From Lewinella sp. W8 (GTDB lineage: Bacteria; Bacteroidota; Bacteroidia; Chitinophagales; Saprospiraceae), in NCBI RefSeq assembly GCF_004375085.3, contig NZ_SNAQ03000002.1:372001-436000 (forward strand): DNA of 64,000 nucleotides, read 5' to 3'. Position 1 is the stretch's first letter. Each line of letters begins with the position of its first letter. The notes under the pieces are model-generated. The model did no database searches. It saw only the letters and a list, made by a program, of their open reading frames with translations, and had not been told where the DNA came from. Positions 23,746-32,051 of this stretch are shown piece after piece. Both the position numbers and the translations under genes were made by a program.

Positions 23746-25857
23746 ATGGATTGGACATCGACCCTACTTCCCATGGCCACGGCCTTCGGAATGGCGCTGC
23801 TGCACAGCCTCTGGATTGGCGCCCTCCTCTACTGCGTGGTGCGTACGATCCTCCCCTTCCTTCCCGGACCGGGGGCACGCCACAACCTGGCGTACCTGGC
23901 GTTGCTGGGACTGGGAGCCAGCTTTGTTGTCAGCCTGTTTTACCTGTACGAACCCGTGGTGGAATGCAGTGCCGAAGCCGTTGCCACCAACCTGTTCATT
24001 CTGGGGCCTGCGGCGCCGGAGGCGGCCACGCCGACCGAGAGTCTACTGAGCAGTCTTCAGTCCTATGCTCCCTGGTTATCAGCCGCTTACGTCCTGGGGC
24101 TCCTTCCGGCGACGCTGCTGTTGGTACGCGACCAAAAACGCAGCTGGAACCTTCGGCACCAGGACACCCTAGCCCTTCCCGAAGCCTGGCGGGCACAATT
24201 CCGCCGTGAGCTTGACCGCTACCCTATGCTGGCGCGGGTTCGCTGTCAGATCAGCGAGCGGGCCGGGGAAGTTATGACCCTCGGGTGGTGGTCGCCGGTG
24301 ATTGTCTTTCCGGTGGCGCTGGTCAATGAACTGACGCCCGAAATGGCCCGCACCATCCTGCTGCACGAAATCGCCCATTTGCGGCACTACGACCATTTTC
24401 TGAATTATCCCCAACAGTTACTGCGAACCCTTTTCTTTTTTCATCCGGCGGCCCACGCCCTCTGCCACATCATCGATCAGGAGCGGGAGCACCGCTGCGA
24501 CGACTGGGTGGCGGCACGTTGTGACGACCGGCGGACTTACGCCACGGCCCTGGTAACGGTGGCCCGATCTTCCATTCAACCCCAAAATAAATTAGCCATG
24601 AGCGCAACGAAAACACCCTTTACTTCCCGTATTCAACGGCTTTTCGGAGGTGATCACCAGAAACGAGACGGACAGTACGCCCTCTCCGTCCTCATGATCG
24701 TTTTCCTGGCCGCCGCCCAGACCGGGTTTGCTCAGTTGGGCGCGGACGCAGGTGCCACGGATTGTCCCGAGGAGCCCGCTAAAGTGGTTGCCGACATTAC
24801 CGACGCCACGGCCATTGCCGACCTTAGTCCCGTAACCATAACGGCCTCCGCCACGGCTAAACCGGTAGCCCCGGTAGCCGCCACCCTGGCGGCGCCCGAA
24901 ACGGCGGCCGATCCGGTACCGGACTGTTGCGATGATTGTCCGCCCCAGCCACCCGTGAGCAATGACGCGCGGGCCCAGGAGATGTACCGTCGGGCCCTCA
25001 ACCGTTACGCGCAGAGCCGCTCCAATACGGCTCCGGTCATCATCAACGGATCGGCCCGGATGAGCAAGACATTGGACTGTAGCAGCACCAGTCTGGCCGG
25101 CATCGTTTCCACGAACGATGAGCTCCTTACCCTGGCCACGGCCCCGCGCCTGATCGGTAGTACCGACGCCGCAATCAGCCTTTCGGCAAACCCGACCATC
25201 ATCAGTGGGCAGCGTTCCCGCGGGCTGGCCAGCAGTCCGGTTATCATTAACCGGGCCTCCATTGGGGGCACCGCTACCGTACTGCCGAGTCTGGCCAGGA
25301 CACTTTCCATTGGCGGTATCGTTGACAGCCTTCCCGAGCCCACGAAAATTACCATTAAGACCAAAGAGGAAGTAAAAGCCAAGGGAGCCGTCCGGATCAA
25401 GACCAGTAATATGGAGGGTGATAACGTCGCCTACTTCATCGACGGCAAACGACTCGAAGAAGGGGAGGTCGCCGATCTTGACCCCGACAAAATTGCCACC
25501 GTCAACGTCTACAAAGGAGAGAAACTAACGGAGCTCGACCTGGAGGGATACGACGGAGCCGTGATGATTGTCACCAAGAAAGGGGCCAAAGCCGTAAAAG
25601 GAGAAGTGAAGAAAACGCGGGCCGTGCGGATCAACGCAGGTGACCTGGACAAGGACAACGTTGTCTACTTCATCGATGGCGAGCGCCAGAAGGACGGTGA
25701 CATCACCGAACTCAGTCCCGAGGACATTGCCACCGTCAACGTCTACAAAGGCGACAAGCTCGTTGAGCTTGACCTGGAGGGCTACGATGGTGCCATCATG
25801 ATCGTCACCAAAAAGGGGGCGAAGAAGGTCAAAAAAATTGAGAAAAAAGAAAACTAA
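23746..25857 (+). CDS. M56 family (BlaR1-like) membrane metallopeptidase with duplicated C-terminal plug-like domain
   Basis: The 703-residue protein has three N-terminal membrane helices (about 10-35, 48-68, 107-127), a cytosolic M56 zinc protease with HEIAH at 207-211 and a downstream QEREHRCDDW (about 245-254) supplying the third ligand, and a fourth helix (about 305-327) that leads to the periplasm. In BlaR1 the periplasmic part is a penicillin-binding sensor. Here it is instead a Thr/Ala-rich linker followed by two near-identical copies (about 545-620 and 625-700) of a domain with VxYFIDGxR, IATVNVYKG and LDLEGYDGAxMIVTKKGAK. This resembles the small plug/CarboxypepD-associated fold of TonB receptors. 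The signal sensed is therefore not a beta-lactam in any obvious way. It is coupled to the BlaI-type repressor gene. An interspersed motif copy lies inside at 24738. Confidence 0.85.
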   Translation: MDWTSTLLPMATAFGMALLHSLWIGALLYCVVRTILPFLPGPGARHNLAYLALLGLGASFVVSLFYLYEPVVECSAEAVATNLFILGPAAPEAATPTESLLSSLQSYAPWLSAAYVLGLLPATLLLVRDQKRSWNLRHQDTLALPEAWRAQFRRELDRYPMLARVRCQISERAGEVMTLGWWSPVIVFPVALVNELTPEMARTILLHEIAHLRHYDHFLNYPQQLLRTLFFFHPAAHALCHIIDQEREHRCDDWVAARCDDRRTYATALVTVARSSIQPQNKLAMSATKTPFTSRIQRLFGGDHQKRDGQYALSVLMIVFLAAAQTGFAQLGADAGATDCPEEPAKVVADITDATAIADLSPVTITASATAKPVAPVAATLAAPETAADPVPDCCDDCPPQPPVSNDARAQEMYRRALNRYAQSRSNTAPVIINGSARMSKTLDCSSTSLAGIVSTNDELLTLATAPRLIGSTDAAISLSANPTIISGQRSRGLASSPVIINRASIGGTATVLPSLARTLSIGGIVDSLPEPTKITIKTKEEVKAKGAVRIKTSNMEGDNVAYFIDGKRLEEGEVADLDPDKIATVNVYKGEKLTELDLEGYDGAVMIVTKKGAKAVKGEVKKTRAVRINAGDLDKDNVVYFIDGERQKDGDITELSPEDIATVNVYKGDKLVELDLEGYDGAIMIVTKKGAKKVKKIEKKEN
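24738..24756 (+). repeat. Interspersed GGAGCGCAGGTGCC motif, copy 6 (inside M56 gene)
   Basis: The site reads GGGCGCGGACGCAGGTGCC and is translated as GADAGA, a different frame from the other intragenic copies. Confidence 0.55.
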
Positions 25858-25931
25858 TTCATCAAGCTACCACCACTATTCCACCCAAGGATTTAAGGTA
25901 GTTTAATTAAGTCTCAAATAGCTGTTTTAAT

Positions 25932-25968
25932 CACCCCGCGGAGCGCATCTGCGGGGTGCTTTATTTTA
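25932..25968 (+). terminator. Terminator between the M56 gene and the TRIC gene
   Basis: The stem CACCCCGC (25932-25939) pairs with GCGGGGTG (25951-25958) and is followed by CTTTATTTT. It serves the M56 operon and its 3' end touches the stop codon of the convergent TRIC gene. The loop GGAGCGCATCT resembles the core of the interspersed motif. Confidence 0.85.
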
Positions 25969-26568
25969 CGTCTCCAGCGACAGAGACCAGCGTCGTTTGA
26001 CGGCCAGCACCCGAATGACGAAGACGAGGGCAATGGAGATGAGCATGGCAATCGATTCATTGATGAGCGCATCGAGGGCCAGGAAGCAAAGCGCTCCGGC
26101 CAGGCAGGCCGACGCGTAGATTTCCTTACGGAAAATCAGGGGTACCCGGTTGGCCATGACGTCCCGGGTGACGCCCCCAAAGACGGCGGAAACCACGCCC
26201 ATCAAGACCGCGGCGGTGGGCGATAGTCCCACGTCCAGGGTTTTCTGCAATCCCAGGATGGTGTAGAGTGCGATGCCGATGGTATCAAAGAGGAACATCC
26301 CCCGTTTCCACCGGACGGCTACGTCCTTGAGCAGGTAACTAATCAATACTCCCGCCAGGACCAGATAGAGGTAATGGGGGTTGGTGAGCCACCCTACCGG
26401 AGTGCTGCCGATGAGTACGTCGCGGAGGGTTCCACCGCCGATGGCGGTGGCTAGTGCCAGGATAAGGACGCCAAATACGTCGAAGCGTCTTTCGAGCCCA
26501 ACGACCGCACCGCTGATCGCAAAGACCAACGTGCCGAGGTAATCAATTCCAAAAATGAGAGTTTCCAA
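25966..26568 (-). CDS. TRIC / UPF0126 family small cation channel (YadS/YicG-like)
   Basis: The 200-residue inner-membrane protein has seven helices formed by a duplicated half: LGTLVFAISGAVVGLERRFDVFGVLILALATAIGGGTLRDVLIG in the first half and LFDTIGIALYTILGLQKT ... VLMGVVSAVFGGVTRDVMANRVPLIFRKEIYA in the second. The GGGTxRD and GGVTRDV motifs are the family hallmark at the helix breaks. Prokaryotic members form trimeric, K+-permeable channels; glycine transport has also been proposed for some. Its start lies one base after the stop of the 2-hydroxyacid dehydrogenase gene upstream, so the two are co-transcribed, though no shared function is evident. Confidence 0.9.
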   Translation of the reverse strand: METLIFGIDYLGTLVFAISGAVVGLERRFDVFGVLILALATAIGGGTLRDVLIGSTPVGWLTNPHYLYLVLAGVLISYLLKDVAVRWKRGMFLFDTIGIALYTILGLQKTLDVGLSPTAAVLMGVVSAVFGGVTRDVMANRVPLIFRKEIYASACLAGALCFLALDALINESIAMLISIALVFVIRVLAVKRRWSLSLET

Positions 26569-26569
26569 A

Positions 26570-27514
26570 CTATCGGCTTTCCAGGTAGTGCATTATTTTC
26601 TTGAAGAGGGTCCGCGCGTGGCCTTCCTCAGCCTCATCGCTCCAGCCGGCGATATGGGGCGTCAGCACCGTATTGTCCGCCTCCCGGAGGTAATGAAAAG
26701 GGCCGGGGAGATTTTCAGGATCCAGGTGGACAAACGACTGCTCTTCGTATTCGATCACGTCCAGTGCCGCCCCGAGAATTTTCCCCGACTGCATGGCGGC
26801 AACCAAATCTTCCGTATTCAGGATCAGGCCCCGGGCCGTATTGATGAGGTAAAAGGGTTTGGCAAAGGCATCGATCCATTCCCGGTTGACGTAGTGGTGG
26901 TTGCCTTCGTAGAAGATGTGTAGAGACACCAAATCGGCCCGCTGCTGAAGTTCTTCGAGGCTCACTTCCCGGGCGTATTCATCGCCGTAATTTTCGCGGT
27001 ATTTATCGTGGGTGATGACCCGGCAACCAAATCCCGAGAGCCGGCGGGCGGTCATTTGCCCCATATTTCCGTAGCCGATGAGTCCGACGGTCAGGTGGCC
27101 CAGTTCCCGGCCGCGGTTCCCCCCCCGAATCCACTGGCCGGCGCGAACTTCCCGGTCGGCTCTCCCCAGGTGGTTGAGGAGCATCAGGGCCATGCCTACG
27201 GTATGCTCCGCAACCGTATGCTTGCTGCCTTCGGGGCTGTTGAACACCCGAATGCCGCGGGCCGCCGCGTAGTCCAGGTCGATATGCTCGGTACCAACGC
27301 CCCAACGAGCGACAAATTTCAGGGAAGTGCCGGCATCCAGCAGTTCGCGATCAATCTTAAGTCTTGACCGGACCATGAGCCCATCGTAGTGGGGCAGAAT
27401 ATTCAAAATTTCTTCCCGGGGGGTGCCCTGGTGATCATCTACGGTATGGCCCGCGCCTGCGAGGGCCTCGCGGAGGAAGGGGTGAGCATCGCGGTCAACA
27501 AAAATGATTTTCAT
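26570..27514 (-). CDS. D-isomer specific 2-hydroxyacid dehydrogenase
   Basis: The 314-residue NAD-dependent enzyme belongs to the phosphoglycerate dehydrogenase/hydroxyacid reductase family. The N-terminal catalytic flavodoxin-like domain ends near residue 98. The Rossmann motif GLIGYGNMGQ sits near residues 147-156, FGCRVITHDK supplies the Asp that selects NAD, the catalytic Arg lies in INTARG, Glu in EYEEQ, and His in TPHIAGWSDEA near the C terminus. There is no ACT or regulatory domain, which is the short form common in Bacteroidota. A serine-synthesis role is possible but serB or serC are not here. A perfect TAGCTTTG -7-like element sits immediately upstream (27526-27519), but lies so close to the start that its use is doubtful. 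Confidence 0.88.
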   Translation of the reverse strand: MKIIFVDRDAHPFLREALAGAGHTVDDHQGTPREEILNILPHYDGLMVRSRLKIDRELLDAGTSLKFVARWGVGTEHIDLDYAAARGIRVFNSPEGSKHTVAEHTVGMALMLLNHLGRADREVRAGQWIRGGNRGRELGHLTVGLIGYGNMGQMTARRLSGFGCRVITHDKYRENYGDEYAREVSLEELQQRADLVSLHIFYEGNHHYVNREWIDAFAKPFYLINTARGLILNTEDLVAAMQSGKILGAALDVIEYEEQSFVHLDPENLPGPFHYLREADNTVLTPHIAGWSDEAEEGHARTLFKKIMHYLESR

Positions 27515-27640
27515 GGGACAAAGCTAGGGCCTTTGTCAGTAGTATTTATCATCCGATCGGTGGGTAATCCGAAATTCGTTTCTCCGCGTAAATATCCCGC
27601 AATATCCCCATCCTGCCCTGCCTTCTATGGGGCCAATCGT

Positions 27641-27659
27641 GGCACCTGCGGTCCCCCGC
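27641..27659 (-). repeat. Partial copy of the GGAGCGCAGGTGCC motif
   Basis: GGCACCTGCGGTCCCCCGC is the complement of a degraded motif copy in the 278-bp gap before the PA2169-type gene. It keeps only the CGCAGGTGCC half. The rest of the gap is AT-rich with no recognisable gene. Confidence 0.4.
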
Positions 27660-27792
27660 AAAAAAATCGATCATTCACCGAACGCGAGGAGGGTCAAAAC
27701 GGTTACATTAAACGAAAACACCATTATAAAAACCTATTAATCAGTTTTTTAATTACAATCAGGCCACTAGAGCCATTCCCAAAAAAACCATT

Positions 27793-28251
27793 ATGGAAAC
27801 CATCAGCGAAGCCTTAAACAACAAATTAAACAGCCTTTTGACCACCCTGTATGACGGTGAGAAAGGTTACCAGGAAGCCGCCGACAACGTAAACAACGAA
27901 ACCCTAAAGAGTAGATTCACCACGCTCAGTAAGCAGCGGTACGATTTTGGTCATGAAATTAAAGAGATTATGACCAGATTTGGCGTGAAGCCAGACAAGG
28001 GTACCAGTACCATTGCCGACATTCATCGCTTTTGGATGAGCCTGCGGACCGCCATCAGCAACCAGGATGAAGAAGTTATTCTGAACGAATGCGTCCGTGG
28101 CGAATCAAGTGCCGTGGAGACGTATGAGGACATTCTCAGCGACCTCAACCTTCACGGAGAAATCAAGCAGATTCTGGAAAATCAATTGGTGAAAATCCGT
28201 CAAGCGAAGAAAGAAATGAACGAACTTAAGGAGGCTTTTGCCATTGCCTAA
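27793..28251 (+). CDS. PA2169 family four-helix-bundle protein (DUF2383)
   Basis: The 152-residue protein is a ferritin-like four-helix bundle of the DUF2383/PA2169 family. Helices are visible at about 3-30 (ISEALNNKLNSLLTTLYDGEKGYQEAAD), 34-62 (NNETLKSRFTTLSKQRYDFGHEIKEIM), 82-112 (RFWMSLRTAISNQDEEVILNECVRGESSAVETYEDIL) and 118-148. The spacing of E23 (DGEKGY), the H of GHEI and E in GESSAVETYE resembles the metal-ligand pattern of ferritin-like folds, but metal binding has not been shown. The family is often linked to stress or stationary phase. It is a single gene with a strong terminator. Confidence 0.88.
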   Translation: METISEALNNKLNSLLTTLYDGEKGYQEAADNVNNETLKSRFTTLSKQRYDFGHEIKEIMTRFGVKPDKGTSTIADIHRFWMSLRTAISNQDEEVILNECVRGESSAVETYEDILSDLNLHGEIKQILENQLVKIRQAKKEMNELKEAFAIA

Positions 28252-28280
28252 AGAATTAGTTCATTGAGACTTTTTACGCT

Positions 28281-28317
28281 GCGCTGCCGTCATGAACCTG
28301 ACGGTAGCGCATTTTTA
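28281..28317 (+). terminator. Terminator of the PA2169-type gene
   Basis: GCGCTGCCGTCA pairs with TGACGGTAGCGC (one G-T wobble) around TGAACC, followed by ATTTTTATT. Confidence 0.9.
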
Positions 28318-28396
28318 TTGTTATACTATATTGAAGAAAGTCCCTGGCAATAAGGGGTTAAGCAATAGCAACCACAACAGTAGATGTGCAAACACG

Positions 28397-28426
28397 TTGT
28401 TATGTGCCAGTTTATGCTTATTTTCG
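28397..28426 (+). promoter_or_regulatory. Candidate promoter of the XRE regulator
   Basis: TTG at 28397-28399 and TATTTTCG at 28419-28426 (seven of eight match to TAnnTTTG) are separated by 19 bp. It would place the RNA start near 28432, which favours the TTG start codon at 28458. Confidence 0.4.
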
Positions 28427-28457
28427 GACTGTCTCTTGTTTAGAATCAATCATTGCC

Positions 28458-28955
28458 TTGAAGAAATCTGTCATTGGTCAAAATATTCGTTTTCTGCGAA
28501 ATTCTCGTGGAATGAGTCAGCGTGCCCTGGCTGATGATTTAGGGCTGAAAAGAAACAACATTGCCTCCTACGAGGCGGGCATTGTGGAACCCAGAGCGGC
28601 TACTTTCGTGCGGATTGCCGAGTACTTTGGCATTGAGGCCCAGGACTTACTCGTCACCCCGCTGGAAGATCGCCCGGATATACATCGTAACGCCAAGCCC
28701 ACAGCAAAACGGTCGTATACCGCATCGGTGGTCAACGAGCAGTTGCATCATTTGGAGCGCCGGACAATTGACATGGAAAAAGTGCTGGTTGGGTTCCGGG
28801 AGTTTTACCGTCAGCGGCAGCGTCAGGGGGCGATATCCAGCGTTGGTCAGGGTACTGATTCGGACATGGATCGGCTCATTAATATGCTGGAAGATCTGCT
28901 GAATACCAACCGGGAATTCATCGATCAACAGTTGGAGGATCAGGACCCGGGCTAG
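28458..28955 (+). CDS. XRE-family helix-turn-helix regulator
   Basis: The protein (165 residues from TTG 28458) starts with an HTH_XRE domain, KKSVIGQNIRFLRNSRGMSQRALADDLGLKRNNIASYEAGIVEPRAATFVRIAEYFGI (about residues 2-60), whose recognition helix is KRNNIASYEAG. A linker rich in basic residues and a C-terminal helical region (about 95-160) with two heptad-like stretches follow, probably for dimerisation. No ligand-binding or peptidase domain is seen. An in-frame ATG at 28386 would add 24 residues without family likeness and precedes the candidate promoter, so I prefer the TTG. It precedes purU by 30 bp and could belong to that unit. The target is unknown. Confidence 0.8.
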   Translation: MKKSVIGQNIRFLRNSRGMSQRALADDLGLKRNNIASYEAGIVEPRAATFVRIAEYFGIEAQDLLVTPLEDRPDIHRNAKPTAKRSYTASVVNEQLHHLERRTIDMEKVLVGFREFYRQRQRQGAISSVGQGTDSDMDRLINMLEDLLNTNREFIDQQLEDQDPG

Positions 28956-28985
28956 GGGCAGGAGCAGAGCGAGGAAATACCTATC

Positions 28986-29867
28986 TTGCCCCGCCAAACG
29001 CGGATACCCTTGACTAATAGCGCCATACTACTCATTCACTGCCCGGACCGGCCGGGCCTGGTGGCCCTCGTGACCGAGTTTGTACACAAAAATCGTGGAA
29101 ACATCATCAATCTGGACCAGCATGTGGACCGTGATCTGGCGCATTTCTTTATGCGGATTGAGTGGGACCTGACGGATTTTGTGATTCCGAAAGAGAAGAT
29201 TAACGATTATTTTGCCACTCTGATCGGGAAGACCAATGAGATGAAGTGGCAGCTCCACTTTACCGACCGTAAGCCCCGGATGGCCCTCTTCGTCAGCAAG
29301 GCGAGTCATTGTCTTTTTGACATTCTGCAGCGATACGGCTCCGGGGAGTTTGACTGTGACATTCCGGCGATTATCAGCAATCACACCCAGCTGCAATACA
29401 TTGCTGATCGGTTTGAAATTCCCTTTCATCACATCCCCATCACCAGGGACAATAAACCCGAACAGGAAGCAAAAACCATTGCGATACTGGAGGAATTGGA
29501 AATTGATTTTGTGGTACTGGCCCGGTATATGCAAATCCTGTCGGACAATTTTTGCGCCCAATTTTCCCACCGGATCATCAACATCCACCATTCCTTTCTG
29601 CCGGCCTTCAAGGGGGCCCGCCCCTATCACTCTGCCTTTGAACGGGGGGTAAAGCTGATCGGTGCGACCAGCCATTACGTTACGGCGGACCTGGACGAGG
29701 GGCCCATCATTGCTCAGGACGTTGAGCGGGTCAGTCATCGTGACGGTATTGCGGACCTTAAAAGAATCGGTAAGGACGTTGAGAAGCGGGTACTCAGCCG
29801 GGCCATCTACCTGCAACTCAAGCACCTGGTACTTCCCTTCGGCAACCGTACCGTAATTTTCAATTGA
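28986..29867 (+). CDS. purU: Formyltetrahydrofolate deformylase
   Basis: PurU hydrolyses 10-formyl-tetrahydrofolate to formate and THF, balancing one-carbon pools and feeding purine synthesis. The 293-residue protein has an N-terminal ACT domain (about 10-90, [36 protein letters not shown]) and a formyltransferase-fold domain (about 95-290). Family residues are visible in [12 protein letters not shown], the catalytic Asn-Ile-His-His-Ser block ([38 protein letters not shown]) and the Asp in LDEGPII. Both possible starts are TTG: 28986, used here, or 29010, which would begin MTNSAILLI and fits the family N terminus slightly better. The next gene follows by 7 bp. Confidence 0.94.
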   Translation: MPRQTRIPLTNSAILLIHCPDRPGLVALVTEFVHKNRGNIINLDQHVDRDLAHFFMRIEWDLTDFVIPKEKINDYFATLIGKTNEMKWQLHFTDRKPRMALFVSKASHCLFDILQRYGSGEFDCDIPAIISNHTQLQYIADRFEIPFHHIPITRDNKPEQEAKTIAILEELEIDFVVLARYMQILSDNFCAQFSHRIINIHHSFLPAFKGARPYHSAFERGVKLIGATSHYVTADLDEGPIIAQDVERVSHRDGIADLKRIGKDVEKRVLSRAIYLQLKHLVLPFGNRTVIFN

Positions 29868-29874
29868 TACAGCT

Positions 29875-30525
29875 ATGATCCGAGCGACAAATATCACCAA
29901 AAGCTTTGGCGACCTCCAGGTCTTGCGGGGCGTTAACCTTTACGTTGAAAAGGGAGAATTGGTGAGTATTGTGGGAAAGTCTGGTGCGGGAAAAAGTACC
30001 TTGCTGTACATTTTGGGCACCCTGGCCCGTCCCGACGGTGGTGATCTGGTTATTGACGGAAAGAATGTATTCACCCTGCGAGACCGTCAACTGGCGGCCT
30101 TCCGGAACGAACAGATCGGTTTTGTTTTCCAATTCCACCATCTCCTGCCGGAATTTACGGCGCTGGAGAACGTCTGTATCCCTGCCTACATCAACAAACA
30201 GGAGGTAGCCAGCACCCAGCGCCGAGCCATGGAATTGCTTGATTACCTCGGGCTGGCCGACCGGGCCACCCACAAGCCCAACCAACTCAGCGGCGGAGAA
30301 CAACAGCGGGTAGCCGTAGCCCGGGCGCTCATTAACCAACCCGCCATCGTGTTTGCCGACGAGCCAAGCGGAAACCTGGATTCCGCCAGCTCGGAAGAAT
30401 TACACCGTTTACTCTTCAAGCTGCGTGATGATTTCGCGCAAACCTTTATCATTGTAACCCACAACGAAGAGCTGGCCGGCCTGAGTGACCGCCGCCTGGA
30501 AATGATCGATGGCCTTCTCAACTAA
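29875..30525 (+). CDS. ABC transporter ATP-binding protein (LolD type) without adjacent permease
   Basis: The 216-residue ATPase has Walker [10 protein letters not shown] at 34-42, the LolD-like [16 protein letters not shown] segment, signature [15 protein letters not shown], Walker [13 protein letters not shown] and an H-loop in IVTHNEEL. It closely resembles LolD, which powers lipoprotein release from the inner membrane. No LolC/E-type permease lies nearby, although stand-alone lolD genes are common in Bacteroidota. It is packed 7 bp after purU and 8 bp before a DUF389 gene, so it is likely the second gene of a four-gene transcript. It could pair with permeases encoded elsewhere, and does not belong to the MacAB-like set at 1.8-4.9 kb, which has its own ATPase. 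Confidence 0.9.
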   Translation: MIRATNITKSFGDLQVLRGVNLYVEKGELVSIVGKSGAGKSTLLYILGTLARPDGGDLVIDGKNVFTLRDRQLAAFRNEQIGFVFQFHHLLPEFTALENVCIPAYINKQEVASTQRRAMELLDYLGLADRATHKPNQLSGGEQQRVAVARALINQPAIVFADEPSGNLDSASSEELHRLLFKLRDDFAQTFIIVTHNEELAGLSDRRLEMIDGLLN

Positions 30526-30533
30526 GATACTCC

Positions 30534-32006
30534 GTGATAGCAGAGCAACCAGAAAAAGAAAACGAGAACGGTAACGGTAGTGGCCCCATATATCAGAGCT
30601 GGGGGCTACGGGAATGGTTCGAAGACTTTCTGGATCTCCGGGAGGGGATGGACCGTCAGGGTACCATCAAGAGTATTGTCGAGGGCAAGAAAATGCGGGG
30701 GGCCAACGCCTGGATGCTCGTTTGTTCCATCATGATTGCCAGTCTTGGCCTCAACCTAGATTCGGCGGCCGTGATCATTGGTGCGATGTTGATTTCCCCG
30801 CTGATGAATCCCATTCTCGGGATTGGTCTGGCGGTGGGTACCAACGACCGGGATATGCTCTGGGTCGCCCTGCGCAGCTTTGGGGTTTCCATTGCCATTG
30901 CGCTGGTGACCAGTATTCTGTACTTCTCCCTCACCCCATTTGATACCTTTACTCAGGAGATGCAGAGCAGGACGGCCCCCAATTTGCTGGACGGCCTGGT
31001 GGCGATTTTTGGTGGACTGGCCGGAATTATCTCGGTGTCCCGGGCCGACAAATCGAACGCCATTCCGGGGGTAGCCATTGCAACCGCGTTGATGCCGCCA
31101 CTTTGTGTGGCGGGTTACGGGGTGGTAGCCGCCGTGAGTCAGGGTGAAAGCTGGACAATTTTCTTACAGGCGTTCTACCTGTTTTTTCTGAACTCCTTCT
31201 TTATCGCTACGACGGCCTACATCATCATCCGGCTGCTGCGCTTTCCGTACAAGAAATACATTAACCGGAAGGAGGCCCGCCAGAGTCAAATGATCATTGG
31301 ACTGGTGAGTATTTGTATGATCATCCCCGGATACATCACGATGCGGAAGGCCATCCGTAACCTGAATCAGTCTCAGGCCGCAGAACGCTTCGTAGAGGAC
31401 TTTTTCCTCGACGACTGTGTGGACTACAAATTGATTGACGTTCCCCCAGACAGTCATCTATTGGTACTTCAGTTGGTTGACCGGCCGATAACGCTGGACA
31501 GTATCGCTTACTTCAATCAGGTGCTGACCGGTGAAAATTACCGACTCCCCAATGCATCCATTCGCGTCATTCAGGACAACAGTCTCAACCTCGAACGGCT
31601 GGACCGCATGCAATACGAACTGAATACACTGGATGATCTGGAGACCAAGCTTTCGGCCATTGAGGAAAGCAATCGACGGGCCGTGGCTAAGTCAGAGCGG
31701 GTGGAGAATCAGCTGAGCACATACCGAATGGATACCACGGATTTCCTGCGGTTCACCCGGCAGCTGATGCTGGCCTTCCCGGAGGTTCGCAACGTCAGGT
31801 TGGCCCGAGCACAGTCATCGGGTAAATTTGGTCCCGACGATGAGCCCCCCTACCGTGACAACCTCCCACTGGTGGTCTTAGATACCGAGCCATCTACGGC
31901 GAGGCAAACCAGGCGGCAACGCGAGGAGGAAGGCGTTCGATTACAGGAATACCTGCAAACCTCCCTGAAAGTGGATACGGTGGTGGTCATCAAACTGGCG
32001 CAATAA
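30534..32006 (+). CDS. DUF389 family integral membrane protein
   Basis: The 490-residue protein starts at GTG 30534, 8 bp after the ATPase gene. It has an acidic N terminus (EQPEKENENGNGSG), then the DUF389 core (TIGR00341-like): KKMRGANAWMLVCSIMIASLGLNLDSAAVIIGAMLISPLMNPILGIGLAVGTND and SRADKSNAIPGVAIATALMPPLCVAGYGVVA, with six or so membrane helices to about residue 275. The second half (about 290-490) is a soluble alpha/beta and coiled-coil region (LNTLDDLETKLSAIEESNRRAVAKSERVENQL). The family function is unknown; one proposal is small-molecule or ion transport. The gene directly precedes a small mechanosensitive channel, which suggests a membrane-stress or osmotic role (inference). Confidence 0.88.
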   Translation: MIAEQPEKENENGNGSGPIYQSWGLREWFEDFLDLREGMDRQGTIKSIVEGKKMRGANAWMLVCSIMIASLGLNLDSAAVIIGAMLISPLMNPILGIGLAVGTNDRDMLWVALRSFGVSIAIALVTSILYFSLTPFDTFTQEMQSRTAPNLLDGLVAIFGGLAGIISVSRADKSNAIPGVAIATALMPPLCVAGYGVVAAVSQGESWTIFLQAFYLFFLNSFFIATTAYIIIRLLRFPYKKYINRKEARQSQMIIGLVSICMIIPGYITMRKAIRNLNQSQAAERFVEDFFLDDCVDYKLIDVPPDSHLLVLQLVDRPITLDSIAYFNQVLTGENYRLPNASIRVIQDNSLNLERLDRMQYELNTLDDLETKLSAIEESNRRAVAKSERVENQLSTYRMDTTDFLRFTRQLMLAFPEVRNVRLARAQSSGKFGPDDEPPYRDNLPLVVLDTEPSTARQTRRQREEEGVRLQEYLQTSLKVDTVVVIKLAQ

Positions 32007-32051
32007 GCTGCTCACCAAACAAATACCGGGGCTACCGTACTTATAAGAAGT

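Noticed and set aside
23746..25857. Beta-lactam resistance locus
   Set aside because: The M56 protein lacks a penicillin-binding sensor domain and no beta-lactamase lies nearby; BlaI/M56 pairs are widespread in Bacteroidota without that role.
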